From: Tubulanus polymorphus
Lineage: Eukaryota; Nemertea; Palaeonemertea; Tubulaniformes; Tubulanidae
Reading direction: 5' to 3'
DNA length: 64,000 nucleotides
Assembly: GCF_964204645.1 (NCBI RefSeq)
Contig: NC_134031.1
Coordinates: forward strand, 15,807,307-15,871,306
How positions within the stretch are numbered: position 1 is the first letter of the stretch; each line of letters begins with the position of its first letter. Under the pieces are notes generated by a model. That model saw nothing but the letters and a program-made list of their open reading frames with translations, was not told the origin of the DNA and did not search any database. The position numbers were made by a program, and so were the translations under genes. This document shows positions 46,282 to 57,400 of the stretch, piece after piece.

Positions 46282-46379
46282 TGTCTATTTCAACTTGACT
46301 TATCAGGCATGATCATGTACCACGAGAACTGGCTGAGCTAGGCCACCTGGTATGCTCTCAAGACAGGTTGAAATAGACA
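46282..46379. repeat. 98 bp inverted repeat
   Basis: TGTCTATTTCAACTTG on the left pairs with CAGGTTGAAATAGACA on the right; imperfect pairing continues inward. MITE-like fold-back. Confidence 0.65.
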
Positions 46380-46832
46380 CTAATTATTCTTGACATAAAA
46401 ATCAGAAGCTATCTATTAAGATCCACAGGCCTACCTCCGCCGTTTAGTGTTTTACACACGACTGCGCTGCAGAAACGTGGTTAACCCGTTTGACGTAGCA
46501 CTATTAGTCTAAAAGTAACTAGCCAGTCCACTTTCTTCACGCAGAAGAATATTCGAATAGATTTAAAACGCGCTGTTGTAGCACAATCCAATGGAACTGT
46601 TGTAGCACTTGCGTTTCTACTACGTTATATTCAGAGCATAGACATCATCACAGATCAGACCTCCGACAGCGCTGAAACTAACGATGAAACAGCAAATATC
46701 ATTCATTCAACGGTGTCACAGAGTGTGGAGCCCTGAATTACTTCTAACGACGCAGCAGACCTGGCGCCGCACACTTTCGTCAACGTATTCAACACCAAAA
46801 ACAAAAACCAAATTCAAAAACAAAATAATTTT

Positions 46833-46915
46833 ATAACTTCTGAAGATAAGCTAGATTCAACGTTTCGACTACATGTATGATACATATAGTCGAAACATGA
46901 ACCTAGCTTCAGTTA
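46833..46915. repeat. 83 bp inverted repeat
   Basis: TAACTTCTGAAGATAAGCTAG with CGTTTCGACTA pairs with TAGTCGAAACATG and CCTAGCTTCAGTTA. Related AGTCGAAACATTGAA-type words recur near 39630 and 61340. Confidence 0.65.
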
Positions 46916-47222
46916 CATTTTCGAACTGTTTTTTGTTATTATTAGATTTGTCTACTTCGGTTCAGGTGAAAATTAACGTTTTAGGTTTTTTACTTCCGGT
47001 TTCAGCTACTTCACTTCCGGGTTTTAGTGGGAGACGCGCAAATTAAATTAAAACATCATGGAATTATCTTGATTTAATCGCAATGACAGTTAATTTTTAA
47101 GATCCATTAATTCATTAAAACTGGAAAAGGTTTTAGCTGCCAGACTGTCCTTTTGCCGTTTTGGTTGTGGTGGTAACTGGTACAGGTACAGGGTGCAGTC
47201 AAAATCTGTTGGAGGACTGTAT

Positions 47223-47375
47223 CCACAGGGGCTCGTATCAGAGTTGTAGATAAATGTAAAAACGATAATCTGTTAATCCAATGTCTAGTATAGTTATTAT
47301 AGGCTTACTATAGACATTGGATTAAGAGATTATCGTTTTTACTTTAATCTGCAACTCTGATACGAGCCCCTGTGG
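47223..47375. repeat. 153 bp fold-back element
   Basis: Arms of ~65 bp: CCACAGGGGCTCGTATCAGA to its complement TCTGATACGAGCCCCTGTGG. The arms continue through ATAATCT(G)TTAATCCAATGTCTA, with a short loop. Located 165 bp upstream of the ARHGEF10 start. No clear target duplication. Confidence 0.85.
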
Positions 47376-47539
47376 CTGAATCTGACATTCTGATAATTTT
47401 TAAAACTTTTTTGAATGCTTTTGGTTTTGTCTTATTTACGATGGTTTTACTTTTTGCATCTCATCTCGACTTTTAGATTTGGGACTCTACCTTCTAAACG
47501 GAAGCCGAAGAAGGATTTACAAGTCAAATATCTGTCTGT

Positions 47540-50500
47540 ATGGCTGCACCTCTCGGACCTATTCTTGAAGTGTCGAATTCGCACTCCGACTCCGATGATG
47601 ACTATGTTGATTGCATCTCCAGCGCGGGAAAAAGCCCGAGAAATTCTCAACAAGATCCGCGACCGAGCAGTCGCGGTAGCCAGAAGAGCGGAGGAGGCGG
47701 AGGAAATCTTTCGGATCGGAGCCAAAAACTCAGTCAGGAAAGTTCAAGCGGAAGCGTAGGTGAATTATACAGCGACGGTTTGATCAGCGATGCTCTCGGC
47801 GGCAGCGCTGAGACGTTACCGAGCGATACAGGATCCATCGGTAGCGGGCGGCGGTCGCCGGGGAAACTCAACGGCAACAAAGCGGATTATAAATTCATCG
47901 AGAAGCATAATGAGAAATTGGGGAAACAGTTGATCGGGGGAGGGCAAACGTCATCGGTTTTCGGGAAGGTTTCGTTCCAAGCGGAGGGCGTGGACGTGCG
48001 GCGCGGTGGTGTTACCGATAACAAGATGAAGCATCCGGCGTCCGAGGAATCGGCGGAGTTGATTTACGAATTAGAAGGCGTTATTAAATCGAAAGAAGAG
48101 GATTTAAAGAACGCCGCGTCCGGGAGTTTGGACGGCGCGTCGGGGATTTACGAAGAGATCGACGCGAATTCGGAGTACGCTCGACTGTCTCTGACCGGTG
48201 TCGCTCGAGAGGAATTAGCTCATCAGATTTATAGCACCGGTCTCGAGCCGGGCACGTATATGACCGAGTCGGGGAAGTATCACGAAGTCGTTGACGGACC
48301 GCAAGAATTGTTGGGTAAGTTCGTTAAACTTCTATCGCACAGTACACCCTCAGTGTTCTCCATATGCTGGAATCTTAAGGGGCTGCATTCATTGTTAAGC
48401 GTACGATTGCAAAGCTTTCGATCCCTCAAAGAAAATACAGAAGCTACAGCTAGATTTTTCGTGTAATCTTCATGTAGGGGCAGCAGATATTTTTTAAGTG
48501 GTGGCTGGTTTTCAGAGGGTTGGGAGGGTTGTATGTAAAAATGAAAGTGGTGGCCGTGCCTCTAAAACCTGTTGTGGAGAATACTGCACTCATTCCATTT
48601 TGGGACGATGCAGATCTAAAATCCAATTATAAGAAAGAGTCCGAAATGTATCGTTGAGCTTATATTTTTTTTTCGAAATTTCAACTCTGGCTTATGTACG
48701 ACAAGTCGTCTTCAGGAATTTCGAATTCGTGAAGATGACTTTTAGGATACAGGCTAATCAGAATGTCGAGAATGAATATTGTTGGCTGAAGAAAACTTTC
48801 ATTCAGTCGTGTATCATTTATTGTCCGGTTCCGATTGTTCGCTCTGTAGTCCCTGGTAGGCCAATATGAAGTAGGCCTATATTATAGCATCTTCTGTTAC
48901 TCTTATAGTTTTAATACTCTACAGTCCAAAAAGATCCCACTTGAATTAGTCAAATGATCATCCCGTAAACTTCCTAGTTCCTTCATAGAACATTGAAATG
49001 AAGGATGCTAATTCCGGCTATCGAATAAACCCGGTAATTAGGCTTCATCGAATTGAATTTGTTTCATCGAAAATAGAGAATATTAGAGATTAGCTTTAGA
49101 CTTATAGCAGTATCGAAACCGGTATAGAGGAAGTAAGCAAAAACCCACAATCAAAACAAGTATTCAACCTAAAACGTTGAGAGCAATTTTTCTTCTTTTT
49201 TGTTGGGCGGTCTCCGCAAAACTTAGGAGCTTGTCGAATAATCTGGCAACGTCATCGTCGTCAATGTGACTGTAAAATTGTTATGTGTTTTTGAATGATA
49301 GGAGACTTGTCGGATCAGGCTGATGATTACATGATTTACGGTAAGCGTCTTCGATGCTGGAACGCGCGAAACATGCAACATCCTGGTAATGAGTTTCCGG
49401 TTAATTCTTTTTTCGTATCGACTAACGCCATTCTAACCATTTTTCTGTAAAGGTTCTAAGAATGACAGACTTAGTTTAAGTATGATTTCGAATAGGACGT
49501 CATTTTCTGCGATTGCGTGTTTAGATTGAAAGCACTTACAGACAATAACAGTTCGTCCCAATTTTGATAAACTTTTAGATAAATTTCAGTCTGATATTCT
49601 TTTCGCTGAGTTTAACAGTAAGTTCAATCTACAAGCTACAATCAACAATCTACATTACCAAGATTATCTATATCCTGAATTTATTCAGGCCTGCCTAACA
49701 AATATTCATAGAAATTACTGCTTATCAGCTCTTTCAACAATTTTTGCTGATTTCGTCTAGACTAAATATGGTCCAGTTGGTGCTGAACTCCCTGACCTGT
49801 TTATCAAAAAAAAAACAACACTTACCATCTATTAAGAGTGGTTAAGCTCAATTTAGACAATTGGCCATTTCAGAGGAAACCTTTTTGACGCAAAGCATGT
49901 AACTTTTTCGACACACGCGTATGAACTTGTTCCGTTAATTCATTTATACATTACTTTATTATAGCTAACCATGATTTAACCATAAAAAATATTGCATTTG
50001 ATGCTCTTATTACAGGGTTTCCAGCAGTCCTTCTTTTGAAAAAAGCTTGGACAAACATCATCTTTGTGTCCTTCTGTTTGACAGTAAAATTCTTACGTAT
50101 ATTTCGCGTGTAATTTTGTCGCGAATTCAACCGTTGTATTATTTTATCATTTAGGCCTGTTTATCATTTAGGCCCTGATTATTCCATTCTGTCTCTGTAC
50201 ATACTTTCTATATACTTTCTGTGGTTATTTGATATGAGATGCAGTAATTATTCGCGCATATACTCTCACGTAAAATTCTTACGTATATTTCGCGTGTAAT
50301 TTTGTCGCGAATTCAACCGTTGTATTATTTTATCATTTAGGCCTGTTAATTCAATTGTCAGTAAGATTGATGGAGACAAGAAAATTGCGAAAATGTTTCC
50401 TGATAAGTGGTACTTCTTTCTCAGTCGAGAAGTCCTTCCTTTCGGGTCTAATGCCAAAAAAGTCGTCCTCTTTAGTACTTCTTTTAACCCTGGCCTTACC

Positions 50501-51387
50501 AACTGGAAACCTTGTATAAGTTTCATTTAGATACAATCAATTTTCGATTGATGGTTATTTTGCTTTCTTTTTAGGCTTCGTCATTTCTGCTACAGTTAAC
50601 TATACTAATACAGCAGAATATACGATATGATGAAGACATTTTGTCGCTTTTTGTCGCTCGTCAGTTCATAAAACACTTCTACACTGCGGCGTATTGTATA
50701 CGGATTGTATTTCTGTTATAACATTTTGATTGCGTTGCTAATGTGTATCAGTATGTTATAATACCCTGATTATTCCATTCTGTCTCTGTACATACTTTCT
50801 ATATACTTTCTGTGGTTATTTGATATGAGATGCAGTAATTATTCGCGCATATACTCTTACCATGGACTATAGTCCGCGCTCTTTACGCTAGCAAATCTTA
50901 GGCCTAATAAATACTAACACCGTATTAGTTCATTAGAAACACTGTGTCTGAACGGACATCTTGTGAAATATTTGTATTCGGTGGTAAGTTTTTTCTCAAA
51001 ACATAGGCGAAGAATCCTTATTTGATAGATTTTGATAAATCGCGCAGTTTTTCGAGAAATCTTGACCATGTCTGCGACGATAATTTCTTCGCATTATTTT
51101 GACCGAATAACGCTTTTAGAGCTCTATAGATTGGAAAATAATTAGCAAGGTCATTGTGTGTCCGGTCTCAGCAGAAGTTATGAAAATTCTATGAAATCCT
51201 TTGTTGTATCTATGCGCTTAGTGATATAATATAGTATTTGTAGATACCGGTAATAAGAGGGCCTAATTTAGTTTTAGACTCCATAATCGGACCTTATGAA
51301 TCATGACTGGGCAGCTTGGGCCGGGAGTCTTCAATGGCTAGATTCGTGTTCTAACGTAAACCAACAATATTATTATTATTGTTATTA

Positions 51388-51438
<51 letters not shown>

Positions 51439-54400
51439 TAACAAATAATGAAGATTAATTACACCCGTGTTTGTTCATATATTATTTTAAGTGGGGTTTC
51501 CTGTTATCGGCAAACCCGTACAGCAGTAGGTCGGACGGCTGATTTTGTGCTGTGAATTTTATGCCGCGAGATGTTCTACTCACTGATGAAGCCAACTGTG
51601 TGGTGTACGTCTAATGTGGATAACTTTGATTTTTGCTTTTTGCGCAGTAAACTCTGCTTCTCTGCTGATCGATCTAGTGGAAATGAAGTGTGAATTTATT
51701 TCCAAAAAATGTTCAGGATTATTTCTTGTATTTTTCACGTATGTACTACAGTCGACTTGCTATACAGTAGCGTTGGGACTTTTTCACCGAATTGAGAATC
51801 AGGGAAATAGAAGGTTTTTTCCAAATAACTTTTAGAGCATTCAAAATCTATCGGTAAAGAGCAAGGCGGAGTCAACTGTAGTAGGCCTTCTTACTGGCGA
51901 CCCTAAAATCTACAATCTGGATATATCACGTTTTGATTTTGGGGGCTTCGTCAATTATTTGAATCGAGATTCGGAGGTAATTATTCTTCGAATTTTTCGT
52001 TGCAGACGATGAATACTACGAGCCGTTTCTGCCGCCCGACAAAAACGAATATTCGGACTCCGGCGGAAGCTGGGGTTCGCACGAGTTCGAGACGACGTTA
52101 GAATACGAGCAGAATCTACGTCGGAAAGATACAATGAAAATGAAGGCGGCGGCGTCGAGAGAATCGGTGAATCAGTTAGAATCGTCGATAGCGAGCAGTA
52201 CGCTGGGACAGGTGAGTTTTACACGGGAGGATTCTTACAGATCAGGGGCCGGTTGCGTAGTCGAGACTAAAGACTAAAAGAAGTTTTAAATGTTAAGACT
52301 GGTCTTTAGTTTCGATTGGCTATAGAGCTAAGTTGGTCTTAGGTCTGTCTTGAGTCTAAACCTCCCTGACTATGGAACCGGCACCGGGAACATGGAACTA
52401 AGAACAGTCTAAAATCATCAAAGTTCTACAGATAATTTAACAACTTAAGACCAGTCTTAAGATTTAACACCACTTTTGGACTTAAGTCTCGACTGTAGAA
52501 CAGGGCCCAGTGGCCGGCTGCATAGTCATGGCTTAGACTTAAGACCACTCTAAGACCAACGTAGTTCTATAGCTAATCTAACAACCTCGGAAGACCAGTC
52601 TTATTTAAGACTACTTTTGAACTTAAGCCATGACTATGCAACTGGCCCCAGGGGATTTATTTTTCCATGAAGAGAAAATCAGGCAATTCTGATTTTCTTC
52701 CTGAAAATCATGTTATTTCTAATTTCATTGCCTCATCACCTTGCTGGTGATCAGTAGTTGCACAAGAAGCCTCTTGAGATGAAATGGGGGGGGGGGGGCA
52801 CTGAGGATATCTTATAATTTAATCTGGGAATTGTTGGCCAAGAGAAAGTCAAGGGATTCCCTGATGGTTTAAGTGCTTCAGTGTAGCTGGGGTATGAAGA
52901 ACCCGGATTTGGGGAATGTGTTTCTGAGTCAGCTGAAACTGTTTGTAAACACTACATGTATCCTGTTATTTGACCGTATAAATAACGGATATTGTCGTAA
53001 TGGAATTTGAATGGTTAACAACTGTGATGCAACCGGACCAAGAATTCTCTGTCGAATTCGAAAAAGCAAGAATTACTGGGTGAAAGAGGGTTAACCTACT
53101 AATAACTTAAGTTGGTGTAAGATCAGATCTTAAAGAAGTGAATTTAAAGAAAAACAATTTAAGCTTTATTTGAATTAAGGATGAACTATTGCGACATGTA
53201 TATCGAGATTCGTTTCTAATTTACAGACTCCTACGTCCACCTCGAACGTGTTGACCAAAATCAAACATCATTTGAGTTTGAGCAAACACAGTTCTAGCGA
53301 TGAGGAAACGAGTGACGACGATAATAAGGATCAACTTTATATGCCAGTGTTTGTTAATAACGATAAACATCCACCGCCAGCTCTACCTCCGATGCCTGAT
53401 GGTCTTACTGCTGATCAGGTATGACAATTCTCTCCATATTTTTCAATCTTTATGGCCACATATTTGATTCGGTTAACTTCTATGCTCTCTAATTAATCAC
53501 AGATTTCATTCCTGCCTCGGCCGGGTGAAATTTTCTTGGCGTGATGATGGTTTATTTATGTTAACCAGGGCCCGGTTTTAGAGACTGGTATGAACTTTAA
53601 CCCAGGGGTTGACTCAATTGAAAATGAATTGAGTTAACCTCCCGGGTTAAAGGTAATACCAGTCTATAAAACCTGCCTCTGGGAATTAACCCTTTCAGTA
53701 TGTCTACATCTCAGGGCTGTGTATAAATTGGTGTTGGACTTTGCTAGTACACCGCATTGCGGTGTATTGACATTGTTAGTAGTTTTTATCTCCACTAAAA
53801 GATGGCAGCATCCGTCAAACATAGTGAAATATTAGTAACTAATGATACACCGCACCCCGGTGTAGACACACTGAATTGTTATGCCTGTTATTTCACTGGG
53901 GTGGAATCTTTAGAAATTTTCAAACAATCTCCAGCATTTTCAAGTATTAATTAGTCGGCACTGAAAGAGTTTTAACTGAATTCAGTGTTAATTGAGTGAA
54001 CGTGCTGAACTGTATATACAGTATCTAATATTTGTTATCTTCAGATGAAGCGACGATACATCGTGAATTCAATCGTTGAAAGCGAAAATTCATATATGGA
54101 AACTTTACACAGACTCGTGCAGGTCTCGTCGTCTTACTTGATTTTTTGGAAATCAATTTCGTTCACTGATTAATTTTAACGAACGTTCTCATCTTTTATC
54201 ATCATCAGGACTATGAGCGCCCTCTATTGGAGAGTAACCCGCCGATTCTGCGTAGATCGAAGGTTAAAGTGATATTTCATAAACTCAGAGATATCTTGCA
54301 TTGTCACTCGATGTTTCAAATCGCTTTATCCGAGGTCGTCGCTCACTGGGACACCGAGCAGAAGATCGGCGATTGTTTCACGGCGTCGGTAAGTTTTATA

Positions 54401-57400
54401 GGAGCAGTGTGGGTGAGTGGTTAGAGCTTTCAACTCTGGTTTAGGGTTAGCCGGGTTGTGGGTTCAAACTCTATTACACTCGGGCAAGACGCCTATTCAC
54501 ATTGCCTACTGAGGAGCAAATAGATACCTACGTAGACTTATAGATAACTCCTGAGTGCTTAGTAACAGCTCTGGACCCAGTTCCACAGTTCTGAGTTAAG
54601 ATTCAACTCAAGAGTTAACTTATTGAAAATGAACTGATTTCAACTTACAGAGTCAACTTAAACTCACAACTGTGGAACTGGGTCCTGGTGTTACATCTCC
54701 CCAGGCAGGGACAGATGACTGATTCGGTCTATGAAATAGATGGGCTATGAAACGAATGATACCATTAAGAAAAAACAAAGAATGAGTCCATTTGAACTGT
54801 ATTGAATAGGATTCTATATAGATGTCAGTTATCATCATAAACTGTTATTTACTGTGAAATCCAGTTCGTTATGAAATTTTCAACAAATTTTCAGTTTTCG
54901 AAGTCGATGGTTTTCGACATTTACAGCGATTTCGTGAATAATTTTTCGCAAGCGATGGAAACGGCGAAGTCGTGCTGCAGCAAACAAGGAACCAGGTTCG
55001 CCGAATTTATGAATGTAAGTGACTCGATCTAAATAAGAACTATGCTAATATGCATTGTTAGGGTGAAGTTACAGTAGCCCAGACTTACACGGGTTGAAAG
55101 CTATTTGCAAGTTTGTTTCACGAGAAATGAATAGTCAAAGTTATGTTAATGTTTCACTTTTCAAGGATTATTAATTATTGGGGTTCTTCTGTATCTTTTC
55201 AGCAATGTCAAGCCAAAAGTCCGGACAAGTTATCGCTATTTGGTCTGATGGTGAAACCAGTGCAAAGATTTCCGCAATTTATCCTGATATTGCAGGTAAG
55301 CAATTTCAATAGGCTAATGGACGCATCCATCAGGGAGGGGGGTCGGGTCGAGCGTTCTTACAGTTCAGGGAAATCAGATAATTCTCGTCCTTTTCTTGAA
55401 AATCAAGGAAAATTCAGGATTTGAAGCTTAAGAAATTAATTTTTTGTGCCGTATCTTGTTCGTGTTAGTGATGAGTGATACAAGAGGAACCTATTTAGAA
55501 GAAACAGTCTTGCCTTGTAATCTAATCTGGGAATTTTTGGTCGAGGGTCAGGGAAATTTCAGAGAATTTTGGATACCCTAATTTATAAGAACCCAGATTT
55601 TGCGGGTTTGCGGCTACTTTTCCTGTATTCTTTTCGTAGGATTTGCTTAAAAATACCGACAAAGAACACGCCGATCGACTGCCGTTACAACTGGCGTTGA
55701 CCGTACTGGAGAATCTGGCCCATAAACTAAACGATCGTAAACGAGAAAGCGAGCAACGCCACGCGGCGAATAAATTACTCAAACAACTCAACGTGAAGTT
55801 CGTGCAGAAACTGAACAGCCCGAATTTACACGTCATTCGGCAAGACGACGTCGTAGAAACTGTAAGTGGAAGCGCGTTTGAAAAAGAACTGCTTCTCGGC
55901 TTGAAATGATTATAGGTGATTCCTCTAGCAAATGATCACCTGGAATTGTGAAAAGAACTAGTCTCTCAAATTGCCGAAATAAACAGGCTGTAGACTAGCT
56001 TAGAACAGGGTGGCTACTGACCTGGAAAACCTTGGGGAATCAGAAAAATTTAGAAAAATTAGGGAATTTGACAAATTTCGCAAAAAAACCTGGAAAACTT
56101 GGGGAATTTAGATTAGTTATTGACCACGCATTTCTTTATCAATACACAATTCATGAAAAATGATAGAATTAACACTTCTTACCAAGAAATTCAATCAAAT
56201 CACATGGAAGACTCAGGGTATTTGTTATTTGATGGAAAGTGGCCACCATGTAGAATTTTAACAACAGCAGTTCAGAACGCTAGAATTTGTGCTTTCTGAA
56301 GGTACAGATTCAATTTCATGCTATTGGATAAAAACGAGCTTTAGTGTCAGATTATTTCGTTCAGTTATTGTTCACGGGTCCAAAACAATTCATTCCCACA
56401 CAAACACTACTAGACATTCAATATTACAGGCATTACCTGCTCAAGAATATCCAAAGAAAAGGCGGTCAAGTTTACCTCAAGTCATGAAAAAAGTGGGTAC
56501 ACCATCGTTACTGGCACTTTCTCAAATATCTTCTAACTGGGCTCAAAATTATACTTATAACACTAGTATATTCTAAAAAAAAAAACATTAACTTTTAGTA
56601 GAAACCTTTACTACAAAATGAGCTGATGAATTGACTTCGAAGTGGCATGGCGATACGCATGCTCTCTCTCCCCTCTTTGCCTTCTATCGACATTGGTCAG
56701 CCCTTCATTTTCTGCTAAAGTATTTCTTCAAATGCATCCTGATTCGGCCTGATACCAGCCGTGGACAATCCAGACTCGGTTAAAAGTTATTTTTGAGTAA
56801 TCAATTGACGATGATATATTCTAGGAAATCTATATCTCAAGTATACTTGAAATACTAATCGTAGTGAGTACATATATGACCATTTCAGAAAAAACGCGCT
56901 TGACAAATTTTAAATTCTGGAAAATGAAGCCTTCACTTGATTATTCCTAGGCAGACGATGTATCATAATACCCTAGCCTGTTTCGGTGGTGGAAAATCGA
57001 TACACTTTATAATCGTTTTAACTTTCAGCATCCTCGTTTTAATAAAAAGCATAACGTTTCTAATGATATGGAATTATTTTCAATGCAGCACTTCTTATAT
57101 CGCGGATGGTAGGTACATTCTGTGTAGAATAATCAAAACCCGATCTATATTTGTGCACCCTATCTGCATGGTGTATGGCTGTCATTGGTGGTATATTTCT
57201 TGTAGTGATATGACATATTTTCTTATTTTCGTGTTCAACAATTTCATGGATAGCTTTTTCTGGTAGAATTTCGTTTTTAATTTTTTCTTTATTTCGATAT
57301 CGGTCAATGTTGACTCAGATTTTTCAGAATATTCATTCTAACAAGGTTCATATTTTTTTAGATTTCGGGTGTTGTTCCGTATTTGTGCTTTTTTGAAAAT

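Larger units (their letters stand above)
46231..47539. promoter_or_regulatory. Divergent USP / ARHGEF10 upstream region
   Basis: 1.3 kb between the two start codons. A TTTATTTAG acceptor-like site just before the USP ATG and a CTTTTAG site at 47471-47476 before the ARHGEF10 ATG suggest non-coding 5' exons for both genes. It contains three inverted repeats (46282, 46833, 47223), a CCAAT box near 46589 and no TATA. Confidence 0.5.

Noticed and set aside
50266-50526. 86-codon minus-strand frame that could look like a small protein
   Set aside because: Falls across MITE D and the X duplication; no conserved domain.
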